Shown: positions 6,925-14,621 of the stretch, one piece after another | Numbering within the stretch: position 1 is the first letter of the stretch | Layout: each line of letters starts with the position of its first letter | Assembly: GCA_023421135.1 (NCBI GenBank) | Contig: JAEZUG010000042.1 | Span: 1-23,354 of the forward strand | Source of the DNA: Candidatus Cloacimonadota bacterium | Lineage (GTDB): Bacteria > Cloacimonadota > Cloacimonadia > Cloacimonadales > Cloacimonadaceae | Length of the DNA stretch: 23,354 nt | Direction of reading: 5' to 3' | Made by a program: the position numbers and the translations under genes | Notes under the pieces: model-generated | What the model saw: the letters and a program-made list of their open reading frames with translations, nothing else | Told to the model about the DNA's origin: nothing | Database searches by the model: none

Positions 6925-8610
6925 TTACTTATGATAGAGCTTCTTAACGTTCTCAATATCAACGCTATCAATATAGTCTGGTTGCATATACTTCTGTGCA
7001 TACTCCAGATATAAACCTGAATCCAGGAAGAAATCCAGAAGATCGGGATCAAGATCGCCGTCCTTGACGCAGAAGCCCATGATGCGCAGAGACTCACTCA
7101 GGGTCTTGGCTTTCTTGTAAGGCCTGTCCGATGAAGTGAGAGCTTCAAAGATATCAGCCACAGCTATGATCCGGCTCTGCAGGGGTAAGTCATCCGCTGT
7201 TAAGCCTTTGGGATAGCCTTTGCCATTGAGTTTCTCGTGGTGAGTGGCAGCGTAGAAGGCCACGTTTTTGTATTTCTTGGGGAAGCTGAGCTGGGAAAGC
7301 ATGTCCCAGGTGACTGATACGTGGGCGCTCATCTGCTTTATCTCGTCTGAGGTGAGAGTGCCTTTGCGTATCTTGAGGTTGTTGGTCTCATCTTCACTTA
7401 GCAGGAAGTAGGTCTTTCCACCGTAGTCTATGGAAACCTTGGAAATCTGTTCAACTCGGGCAATATCCGGATCCGGAACGAATTCACCGCCGATATTGAG
7501 CTTTTTGATGAATTCCAGGGCGTCTTCCAGCCAGGTGATCACCGTCTGTGGGCTCTGATCTTCGCCAAATTGGCTCTTGATCAGCTCGGTCAATTCAGGT
7601 TCTGGCAGCTTGGTATGGAGTATATCCATCAAGAGGATCATCATCCGGAATCTGGTTTCTACGAGGTCTATGCGATCCAGAATAGTCTCCAGCTTGGTGC
7701 TTTTATCCATGATGAATTCAGGAGTGATGATCTTGCCAACATCGTGCATCCACCCAGCCATGGAGAGTTCTTTGAGTTCAATGTCGCTAAAGTGCAACTC
7801 GGCAAATCTGCCCTCGGAGGCTTCATTGAGTTTGAGAGCCAGCATATCTGTGAGCATTGCCACTCGCATGATATGATCTGAGGAGTATTTGGATTTCTTT
7901 TCAATTCCCGTGGCGATGGAGCGCATAAACTGCATGAGCAGAAGTTCCAAGCCTTCGATAAGCTTTCGGTTGGAAAGAGATATAGCGGCTTGAGACCCCA
8001 GTGAGTTGATCATGGTAATATGTTCTTCGCTAAAGGTGGTTATCTCGCCCTTATCGTCCATGGCATTAATAATCTGGATCACTCCCAGCACTTCATCTTC
8101 ATGATTCTTGAGTGGGATTGTGAGCATGGATGTGGAACGATAGTTGTGGTCTGCATCTGCTTTCTTTGTTCCGCTGATATCATATTCATCCTGCTCATAG
8201 ACGTCATCGAAACAGAGGCTGCGCTTGAGGTGAAAGACGTTTGTAACTATATGAGCTAAACGGGGGTTGCCATCGGCATCAAAGAGCGGAATGGACGGCC
8301 ATCCCACTTCTCCATAAGCACCTCCCTTTCGGAGCCCCATGGTGCCATTGAAAAGCACCTTGAAATCCAGGTATCTGCCATCTTCTGAGAGCTGATAGAT
8401 CGTGGCACCATCGGCATTGGTAAAGGCAACCGCCTCTTCCAGAATCATGTCCCAGATCTTGTGCAGATCAGTCTCGGAAGAAAGGGATTCTCCAATCTTC
8501 GTAAGTCTCCGGATATGCATAACCTGGCTATTGGCCAGGCTGGTGATGCTCTCCACCACTTGGTTGAGCATCTTGTTGACATCGTGGTTTTCACTGAAGC
8601 TATAGTTCAT
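6925..8610 (-). CDS. GAF domain / HD-GYP cyclic-di-nucleotide phosphodiesterase-like protein
   Basis: This 561-residue signalling protein has a GAF sensor domain at about 40-215 and an HD-GYP domain in the second half. HD-GYP proteins hydrolyse cyclic di-GMP (or cGAMP) at a two- or three-metal site. Visible motifs are an upstream histidine (SSDHIMRV), HDVGK at about 289-293, SAHVSVTW at about 428-435, HHEKLNGKGYP at about 457-467 and ADIFEALTSSDRPYKKA at about 485-501. HHExxDG reads HHEKLNG, an Asp-to-Asn change. About 110 residues are inserted between the HD motif and the GTLTSDE segment that normally follows closely. No transmembrane segment is seen, so it is cytoplasmic. The start ATG at 8610 is preferred because GAGG precedes it by 5 nt; a GTG two codons upstream overlaps that site. 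The stop lies 5 nt before dus. Confidence 0.9.
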   Translation of the reverse strand: MNYSFSENHDVNKMLNQVVESITSLANSQVMHIRRLTKIGESLSSETDLHKIWDMILEEAVAFTNADGATIYQLSEDGRYLDFKVLFNGTMGLRKGGAYGEVGWPSIPLFDADGNPRLAHIVTNVFHLKRSLCFDDVYEQDEYDISGTKKADADHNYRSTSMLTIPLKNHEDEVLGVIQIINAMDDKGEITTFSEEHITMINSLGSQAAISLSNRKLIEGLELLLMQFMRSIATGIEKKSKYSSDHIMRVAMLTDMLALKLNEASEGRFAELHFSDIELKELSMAGWMHDVGKIITPEFIMDKSTKLETILDRIDLVETRFRMMILLMDILHTKLPEPELTELIKSQFGEDQSPQTVITWLEDALEFIKKLNIGGEFVPDPDIARVEQISKVSIDYGGKTYFLLSEDETNNLKIRKGTLTSDEIKQMSAHVSVTWDMLSQLSFPKKYKNVAFYAATHHEKLNGKGYPKGLTADDLPLQSRIIAVADIFEALTSSDRPYKKAKTLSESLRIMGFCVKDGDLDPDLLDFFLDSGLYLEYAQKYMQPDYIDSVDIENVKKLYHK

Positions 8611-8621
8611 AATCACCTCGG

Positions 8622-9230
8622 TTAAAGCTTTTTGAAGAGCATATAATTCGGTTTGTAGCCCAGGCGTAGTTGTTCACGCTCAAACCAGGTAACAACGTGT
8701 TCGTCCAGAATGGGTTGCTCTTGCAGGGGATCATCATAGATGGAGACAAAGAAAGGGTTTTGCAGGAACTGATCGACAATCCAGGAGGCATATTCTTCGT
8801 GATCCGTAGATACCTGGACGAATGCATCTGGCTTAAGCACTGCAGCCAGAGAGTTCAAAAAGGCTTGTTGGATCAATCTGCGGCGATGATGTTTTTTCTT
8901 GGGCCAGGGATCTGGATGCTGAATATAGGCACCATGGATAGATTCCGGGGCGAGGTAGCTCAGGATCTTCTCGTCCACGGCACGTTCTGCCAGGCGAACA
9001 TTGAAATTCTTTTGCGGATCAAGCTTCTTAAGGCAGTTGACGATGCGTTTGTGCCTCACTTCAAAGCCAATGAAGTTCCATTCTGGATGAGTGGGAGGGT
9101 ATTGGCTGATAAATTCACCTTTACCGCTGCCAATCTCGATATATACAGGGTTACAATTGCCAAAGGTTTCTTGGTAGCCTATTGGCTGATCTCCAGCTTC
9201 GATCATGAAAAAGTCTGCATCAGCGAGCAT
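8622..9230 (-). CDS. trmB: tRNA (guanine-N7-)-methyltransferase
   Basis: This SAM-dependent enzyme makes m7G46 in the variable loop of tRNA. The 202-residue product has the class I SAM-binding motif VYIEIGSGKGEF at about 29-40, GFEVRHKR at about 55-62, and the TrmB signature HPDPWPKKKHHRRRL at about 105-119 (usually FPDPWPKKRHHKRRL). It ends with the family's STDHEEYASWIVDQF region. The reading frame stays open a few codons upstream with several ATG/TTG options. ATG 9230 was chosen because TGAGGA lies 6 nt before it, and it overlaps the 3' end of the membrane-protein gene by 11 nt. It is second in the operon, ahead of the GAF/HD-GYP gene and dus. Confidence 0.93.
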   Translation of the reverse strand: MLADADFFMIEAGDQPIGYQETFGNCNPVYIEIGSGKGEFISQYPPTHPEWNFIGFEVRHKRIVNCLKKLDPQKNFNVRLAERAVDEKILSYLAPESIHGAYIQHPDPWPKKKHHRRRLIQQAFLNSLAAVLKPDAFVQVSTDHEEYASWIVDQFLQNPFFVSIYDDPLQEQPILDEHVVTWFEREQLRLGYKPNYMLFKKL

Positions 9231-9864
9231 CGTCATCCTCATCGTCAATCTCGTCGTTTAGTATCTTCTGGCGTCGGATGTACCTGGCTTCACGCAGTTC
9301 TTTGTTCACGATGAACATATCGGCCAGCGACAGACCCAGAGTGATGAAGATAAAAAGCAACAGGGAACTGACAAAGCGATTCATCCAAAAGCCAGGCTCG
9401 ACACTTACGCCTATCAGGAGATGTTGCAGGCGGAAATAAACACTCATAGCCAGAGCACCGGCAAGAGAAGAAAGGATGGTTCTGAACCTGAGGAAAGGTT
9501 TGTTGTAAAACACATAGCGAAGGATCAGGTAGCTTGCTCCGCTCATAACTAACAGGGGAATAAACAACATAAAAGCAGAGATCTTCTCCCTGGTGTACAT
9601 CAGGATCAGAACCGTAAACAGAACAGGCAGCAAGATCATGGCGATGTAGCTGAGGTTCTTTTTGCCCCAATAGATGAAGAACCCGATTGCAGAGAAGATC
9701 AGGCTCATTCCCATATAGATATGAAACTGGGTGATGGATCTTGCTCCATCGGTGTTTACGAAGGCACTGGTGCCGTCGTTCAAATAGGCTCCTCCCAAGA
9801 AGCTAAGGACTATGGGCAGGGCTATTATCAATAGCATTTCTGGTTTGAAAGCTCGTGGTTCCAT
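9220..9864 (-). CDS. Hypothetical membrane protein with about six transmembrane helices
   Basis: I do not recognise this 214-residue protein. It has about six hydrophobic stretches: near MLLIIALPIVLSFLGGAYL, ITQFHIYMGMSLIFSAIGFF, LSYIAMILLPVLFTVLILMY, FMLFIPLLVMSGASYLIL, ILSSLAGALAMSVYF and VSSLLLFIFITLGLSLADMF. It then ends in a charged cytoplasmic-looking tail rich in Asp/Glu (DEIDDEDDDAR). No enzyme motif is visible. ATG 9864 was chosen because GAGG lies 7 nt upstream; an ATG four codons earlier has no ribosome-binding site. It is the first gene of the operon with trmB, whose start it overlaps, and it is divergent from ftsY. No function can be proposed beyond a membrane protein. Confidence 0.75.
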   Translation of the reverse strand: MEPRAFKPEMLLIIALPIVLSFLGGAYLNDGTSAFVNTDGARSITQFHIYMGMSLIFSAIGFFIYWGKKNLSYIAMILLPVLFTVLILMYTREKISAFMLFIPLLVMSGASYLILRYVFYNKPFLRFRTILSSLAGALAMSVYFRLQHLLIGVSVEPGFWMNRFVSSLLLFIFITLGLSLADMFIVNKELREARYIRRQKILNDEIDDEDDDAR

Positions 9865-9900
9865 CGGCATCCTCATAGATTTATATTGACTAATACGACT

Positions 9901-9934
9901 ATTACAAATTTCTCTGACCTACACTGCATGTCAA
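9901..9934 (-). promoter_or_regulatory. Possible promoter of the membrane protein-trmB-HD-GYP-dus operon
   Basis: On the minus strand TTGACA (complement of 9929-9934) is followed 22 nt later by TGTAAT (complement of 9901-9906), 36 nt before the start codon at 9864. Both hexamers match consensus well, but 22 nt is longer than the usual 16-18 nt spacer, so the call is tentative. Confidence 0.3.
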
Positions 9935-9961
9935 TAATAATCGTTTTATGGAGTTGGATAT

Positions 9962-10924
9962 ATGCTGAGTATTGTGCGTTCTTTAAGGAAAAAACTCGCA
10001 AAGACCAAGAACGGATTTCTGGGAAAGATCGCCGAGGCGATAAAGCTGAGAGGCAAGGTTGATGAAGAGCTCCTTGATGAAATAGAGGAAATTCTTATCC
10101 GTTGTGACACTGGCACCGAGATGAGCCTCTATCTTGTCGATAAGCTTCGTGAACAGATCCGTTTTGAGCAGATCACAGAAGCAGATAGGGTGATGGAAGT
10201 CCTGCAGGAACTGATGAAAGAAGTGCTGTTGCAAGATTACGTCGAAGAAGCAGATTTCTTTGAGCTTCCTTCTGACCGGCCTCATGTGATAATCTTTGTT
10301 GGAGTAAACGGCGTGGGGAAGACCACCAGTATCGGTAAGATCGCTCATAAGTTCCAGCAAATGGGCAAATCTGTCCTTATCGTAGCTGGAGACACTTGGC
10401 GGGCTGCTGCAATTGAGCAACTTAGCATCTGGGCGGAGCGGAGCGGAGCGCAATTCATAAAAAGCCAGCAAAACGCCGATCCCTCTGCTATCATCTATGA
10501 TGGCATCAGTTCTGCCATAGCCAGGAACATCGATGTAGTGATAATCGATACTGCTGGACGTCAACACACCAAAGACAAGCTCATGAAAGAGCTGGAAAAG
10601 ATAGACAAGACCATCAAGAAACTGCTTCCAGAAGCTCCTCATCAGACTCTTCTGGTGATAGATTCCACCACCGGACAAAACGCTATCTCACAAGCCAAAC
10701 ATTTCAATGACGTCATCAAGCTCACCGGGATAGTGCTAACCAAATTTGACGGCACCGCCAAAGGCGGAGTGATCTTTAATTTGAAACATAACCTGGAGCT
10801 TCCGGTCAGGCTGATTGGCGTGGGAGAGAGAATTGATGATTTGGAGGCTTTTGATATCAACAGCTTTATCGAAGCCTTCTTCTCCAGAACAGATACTGAA
10901 GAGGACAATCCTGAGCAAGACTAA
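9962..10924 (+). CDS. ftsY: Signal recognition particle receptor FtsY
   Basis: This SRP-family GTPase docks ribosome-SRP complexes at the inner membrane. The 320-residue protein has the helical N domain followed by the G domain: GVNGVGKT at 114-121 (P-loop), GDTWRAAAIEQL at 143-154 (usually DTFRAAA), DTAGR at 196-200, DSTTGQN at 234-240, TKFDGTAKGG at 260-269 and GVGERIDDL at 286-294. It has no long acidic A domain, so it is the short form, in which an N-terminal basic helix (RSLRKKLAKTKN) probably contacts the membrane. GGAG lies 8 nt before ATG 9962. Its 3' end overlaps the likely start of the helicase gene, and secD/secF lie further down the same strand, so it heads a block partly devoted to protein export. 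Confidence 0.96.
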   Translation: MLSIVRSLRKKLAKTKNGFLGKIAEAIKLRGKVDEELLDEIEEILIRCDTGTEMSLYLVDKLREQIRFEQITEADRVMEVLQELMKEVLLQDYVEEADFFELPSDRPHVIIFVGVNGVGKTTSIGKIAHKFQQMGKSVLIVAGDTWRAAAIEQLSIWAERSGAQFIKSQQNADPSAIIYDGISSAIARNIDVVIIDTAGRQHTKDKLMKELEKIDKTIKKLLPEAPHQTLLVIDSTTGQNAISQAKHFNDVIKLTGIVLTKFDGTAKGGVIFNLKHNLELPVRLIGVGERIDDLEAFDINSFIEAFFSRTDTEEDNPEQD

Positions 10925-13900
10925 GCATTTCCTCTCTTCAGATACGGCTAGGCAAATTCAGGGCAGGCTGGAAGAGCTGATTGTCTCACCTCAGGATGCC
11001 AAGACCAGGCTGATCCTGCTTAGGCAGATACTGGAGAGGTTCTATAAACAACTTTGTGGCGAGGAGAACCGCGCCTTTTCCGGGCTCTTTCCCCGGATGC
11101 AGTTTATTCACGAAGAGAACCAAGTGTCCAGTGAGCTGAACTACCAGGCAAATCACCTCAGAATCATCTGCAACAAGGCAGCCCACGATGACATGGAGTC
11201 TGGTTTTGATACAGCCTTCAGTTCCGGTGTGCTAGTAATCTCAGAGCTGCTGCAACTATTTGGAGAACTGAATCAAACCGAGCCTATTTCAGCATTTCTG
11301 TTCAAGCAAAATGTAAAAGCGTTCCAAAGAATGCCCGATAGCCCCAAGGAGAGTTTCACCGCTTGCCTGCAGGACTGGACAGTGCGGGATAACGAGATAG
11401 AACTGAGAGTCACAAGTGAACAGGGAGAGCTCGTTACGATCTATTTGAAGGATGATCTCAAGAGCAAGTCTGAAGGAAGGCGCTGGACTTATCTGGATAA
11501 GATGATTTGGCCCTATAGCACGATTTCCTTTTTCGAGCTTACTAAGGCCAAAAATACCTCCTTGGTGTATTACTCCAATCCTCTCACCCAAGTAATACTA
11601 GAGCCGGATTTCCTCTTGGATGCTACCTCAGTTGCTGAGTGTATTCAGGATGAGCATTGCCAGCCTCAGTTCTTTGTGATGAACAAGCTGGTCACAGAGC
11701 CGGTGACAGAGAAGATTATGCTGGGAAATCTGGTGAACCAGCTCTTCGACCACCTCGTCTTCAATCCTGATTCAGAATTTGAAGATTTTGCTTCTACCTT
11801 ACGGCAACACCAGCCAATAGCCTTCTGCAGCCTGGGAGAAGATTCTGTGCAGAAGATAACCGAAACTATCCGAACTCAACACTATCCCCAGCTTAAGGCC
11901 TTCACAGAATCATTGGCAGAAAGAGACTTACAGGTAGAGCCCTCTTTTATATGCCCCAAATACGGCTTACAAGGACGGCTGGATCTGCTTTATGGAGATC
12001 AGGATAAGCTTGCCATTGTGGAGCTGAAAAGCGGCAAAGCCCCAGCCAGAAACACCTGGAGGGGCCAGCAAATGCAGGTCACAGCCTACAATATGATCAT
12101 CAGAAGCATTTTTGGAGATAAGGTGCAGTCCTCCAGCTCCATTCTCTACTCCGCAGATACAGAGCAGCCACTCAGAAACGTCGAGAATCATATACTCCGG
12201 GAGCAGGAACTGCTGTTTTGCCGAAACCGCGTTATAGGCATTCTGCACCAGTTAGCCCTTGATCCATTCCCTTTCTTCAGATGGCTCAGAGACTCGAGGC
12301 TTGAGTATAAGAACCCCATATTCAAGGATAAAGCCCGGCAGGTTCAAGAGAGCCTCAGAGCTATCACTGATATTGAGTTTGAGTGGTTCTTGCAGCAAGT
12401 TAAGGCAGTGGTGGGGGAGATCTGGACTGTCAAGACTGGTTCTCCTGATCCTGAGAATCCCAGAGGCAAGGGATACAACAGCCTCTGGCAGGACGACCCG
12501 GTCAGCAAGCTGGAGAGCTATCAGATCATTACAGGGCTGAAGATTGTCTCCCAGGAGCAATCCAACCTAACACTCAGTTTGCCGGAAGAAACCAGCTCCG
12601 ACTTTCGGGAAGGTGATGTGGTGATTCTATACAATATGAACAGGCCTGTCGAGAAGCAGCAATTGCTCCGAGGAAGCTTGTGCGAAATCAACGATAAGGA
12701 GCTCAGGCTCACTATCCGGGGCGGCATTAAAGGTGTGAAACTATTTACCTCAAGTGATTCCTGGGCGATCGAGCACGACATCCTGGATAGTCTCCTATAT
12801 GTCCCTCTGAGTTCTCTATACACCTTTATCAATGCACCAAAAGACAGAAGAGAGTGTTTGCTGGGGATCAGGCCTCCACGGGGTACAACAGGCCATTATG
12901 GGGAAGATCAGGAAGCCATCTGTAGTCAGATACTGGACGCTCAGGATTACTGCGTGATCCAGGGTCCTCCCGGCACTGGGAAAACCTCAGGTCTCCTGAT
13001 GAAATACATCCGCAGAGTTTACGAAGGCAGCAAGTCCAGGCTACTGATTCTCAGCTATACAAACCGGGCTGTGGATGAGATTTGCAAGAATCTGGAAGAG
13101 CAGGAGCTTCCCTTTATCAGAACGGGATTTTCTCAAAGCATCAAGGAGTCTCTCCTCTCAGCAGTGGTAATGGATAAGTCTCCCCAGGAAGTGGAAACCC
13201 TGCTGGGAGAAACCCGAATTTGGCTGGCAACCATACAGAGTGCCGGTTCCTGGCTGAAAGACGCTCTCACATTTATGGGCTTCGATGAGCTCATCATCGA
13301 TGAAGCATCTCAGATCATAGAGCCTTCGATTTTGGGCTTTATGACCAAAGTAAAGAAAACCATCTTAATCGGAGACCAGAATCAACTGCCTCCGATCGTG
13401 TTGCAAAACAGACACCGCTACCACTTTGAGAGTAGCGAACTGAAGGAGCTGGCCTACTCGGGGCTGTCACGATCTCTTCTGGAGCGTCTCTTCATCCTGG
13501 CTGAAAATCGCGGTTGGACACATGCCTATAACACGCTCTCAATTCACTACCGGATGCACGACCAGATTGCAACCCTGCTGGCCAGATACTACAATCACAA
13601 GCTGAAAAGTGGTGGTGGAAGACAATCCCAAAGCCTTCCCTCTGAGCTGGATAAGCATCCCATTCTGTCCCACCGTCTAGTCTGGATGGATATCCCCTTA
13701 AGTGAAAGCAGCAAGACTGATCCCAGGATCACCACAGCAGTACTGAAGCTGATCACCATTCTGGATGAGGCAGGTGAGCTCAGTTCTCTGGAGAAAGATC
13801 TGGGCATCATAGCACCGTTCCGGGCTATGATTCAAGCACTCAAAAACTATCTGCCGCCCAGATATTCTGCTGTCAGTGTGGATACGGTGGAACGCTATCA

Positions 13901-14162
13901 GGGCTCCCAACGCAGGAATATTATCCTCACCCTGCCGCTCCGGTCTGCTCATGAACTACGCATGATGGAATCGCTTTCTGATGATGCCAGAGTGGATCGC
14001 AAATTGAATGTAGCTATCAGCCGTGCCAGCGAGAGAATGATTGTACTGGGCAATAGTGAAATATGCTCTGTCTCACTACACTACAGAGAGCTTCTACAGG
14101 GCTTCAAAGCAAGTGGAATACACTTAAGTTACGATAAAGTAAAAGAATTATTAGGAGAATGA
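10911..14162 (+). CDS. Dna2-like nuclease-helicase: HEPN/DUF4145-like N-terminus, RecB/Cas4-type nuclease, SF1 (UPF1/DNA2) helicase
   Basis: About 1083 residues, numbered from CTG 10911. Residues 15-118 are helical and end near NKAAHDD (88-94), resembling the GNxAAH signature of DUF4145/HEPN-like domains. A PD-(D/E)XK nuclease follows: GRLDLL at 355-360, ELKSGK at 371-376 and QMQVTAY at 387-393. The helicase half has GPPGTGKT at 685-692, SYTNRAVDEI at 715-724, IIDEAS at 795-800, GDQNQLPP at 821-828, YRMH at 880-883, VERYQGSQ at 993-1000 and RKLNVAISRA at 1030-1039. This domain order is that of Dna2, which processes DNA flaps and ends. The cysteine cluster of Dna2/Cas4 is not seen, and the motif I His is Asn (GNLVNQLF). 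The start is uncertain: GAGG lies 6 nt before CTG 10911, and ATGs at 10815/10836 would overlap ftsY by about 100 nt. The family call is secure; a repair role is inferred. Confidence 0.87.
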   Translation: MSKTKHFLSSDTARQIQGRLEELIVSPQDAKTRLILLRQILERFYKQLCGEENRAFSGLFPRMQFIHEENQVSSELNYQANHLRIICNKAAHDDMESGFDTAFSSGVLVISELLQLFGELNQTEPISAFLFKQNVKAFQRMPDSPKESFTACLQDWTVRDNEIELRVTSEQGELVTIYLKDDLKSKSEGRRWTYLDKMIWPYSTISFFELTKAKNTSLVYYSNPLTQVILEPDFLLDATSVAECIQDEHCQPQFFVMNKLVTEPVTEKIMLGNLVNQLFDHLVFNPDSEFEDFASTLRQHQPIAFCSLGEDSVQKITETIRTQHYPQLKAFTESLAERDLQVEPSFICPKYGLQGRLDLLYGDQDKLAIVELKSGKAPARNTWRGQQMQVTAYNMIIRSIFGDKVQSSSSILYSADTEQPLRNVENHILREQELLFCRNRVIGILHQLALDPFPFFRWLRDSRLEYKNPIFKDKARQVQESLRAITDIEFEWFLQQVKAVVGEIWTVKTGSPDPENPRGKGYNSLWQDDPVSKLESYQIITGLKIVSQEQSNLTLSLPEETSSDFREGDVVILYNMNRPVEKQQLLRGSLCEINDKELRLTIRGGIKGVKLFTSSDSWAIEHDILDSLLYVPLSSLYTFINAPKDRRECLLGIRPPRGTTGHYGEDQEAICSQILDAQDYCVIQGPPGTGKTSGLLMKYIRRVYEGSKSRLLILSYTNRAVDEICKNLEEQELPFIRTGFSQSIKESLLSAVVMDKSPQEVETLLGETRIWLATIQSAGSWLKDALTFMGFDELIIDEASQIIEPSILGFMTKVKKTILIGDQNQLPPIVLQNRHRYHFESSELKELAYSGLSRSLLERLFILAENRGWTHAYNTLSIHYRMHDQIATLLARYYNHKLKSGGGRQSQSLPSELDKHPILSHRLVWMDIPLSESSKTDPRITTAVLKLITILDEAGELSSLEKDLGIIAPFRAMIQALKNYLPPRYSAVSVDTVERYQGSQRRNIILTLPLRSAHELRMMESLSDDARVDRKLNVAISRASERMIVLGNSEICSVSLHYRELLQGFKASGIHLSYDKVKELLGE

Positions 14163-14164
14163 AA

Positions 14165-14488
14165 ATGAATCAACCCAACCAACCTAACCAGATTAACCTC
14201 AAGATCGACGAGAAAGTGGGAGAAGGCGTCTATGCCAATCTCTTCGTTATCAATCACAATCCCAGCGAGTTTGTGCTGGACTTTGGCAGGATCCTTCCCG
14301 GTGTTCCCGATGCCAAGATCTACTCTCGTGTGGTTTGCACTCCTCAGCATGCCAAACAATTCCTGCAAGCTTTGCAGACCAACATCGATAACTTTGAAAA
14401 AGTCTTTGGAGAGATCAAGCTACAGGGTCAGAACCAGGATAAAGCCGTAGGTTTCAAGACCGATCATCAGAATCCTGCCAAGAACTAA
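14165..14488 (+). CDS. DUF3467 family protein
   Basis: This small 107-residue cytoplasmic protein matches DUF3467: INLKIDEKVGEGVYANL, then INHNPSEFVLDFGRILPGVP, SRVVCTPQHAKQFLQAL, and an amphipathic helix NIDNFEKVFGEI. The family has no assigned biochemical function that I know of. ATG 14165 was chosen over ATG 14159 because AGGAG at 14153-14157 sits 7 nt before it; the earlier ATG would leave one base of spacing. It begins 2 nt after the helicase stop, so it is translated from the same message, and it lies upstream of secD. The Asn/Gln/Pro-rich start and Gln-rich end look disordered. It has no signal peptide or membrane helix. Confidence 0.88.
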   Translation: MNQPNQPNQINLKIDEKVGEGVYANLFVINHNPSEFVLDFGRILPGVPDAKIYSRVVCTPQHAKQFLQALQTNIDNFEKVFGEIKLQGQNQDKAVGFKTDHQNPAKN

Positions 14489-14563
14489 GAAACCCATTTC
14501 AAGACAAGCTCTCCAGACCACTTGTGGCATAAAAGACTTGACGAAAGAAGCCATATTAAAGTT

Positions 14564-14593
14564 TTGGTGAGAGATAACTGTAAATAGCATAAT
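14564..14593 (+). promoter_or_regulatory. Possible promoter of secDF
   Basis: TTGGTG at 14564-14569 and CATAAT at 14588-14593 are separated by 18 nt, 28 nt before the secD start. The -10 matches TATAAT at five of six bases; the -35 is weak. The 127-bp gap after the DUF3467 gene suggests secDF could have its own promoter besides readthrough from ftsY. Confidence 0.3.
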
Positions 14594-14621
14594 AAATCGA
14601 ATAGAAAGGGAGCAAATGCCA

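Noticed and set aside
10434..10450. Tandem CGGAG pentamers inside ftsY
   Set aside because: About 3.4 copies encode part of WAERSGAQ in a conserved region without breaking the frame; an ordinary low-complexity stretch.
9983..10678. 231-residue frame antisense to ftsY
   Set aside because: It overlaps the conserved FtsY G domain entirely and shows no domain of its own.
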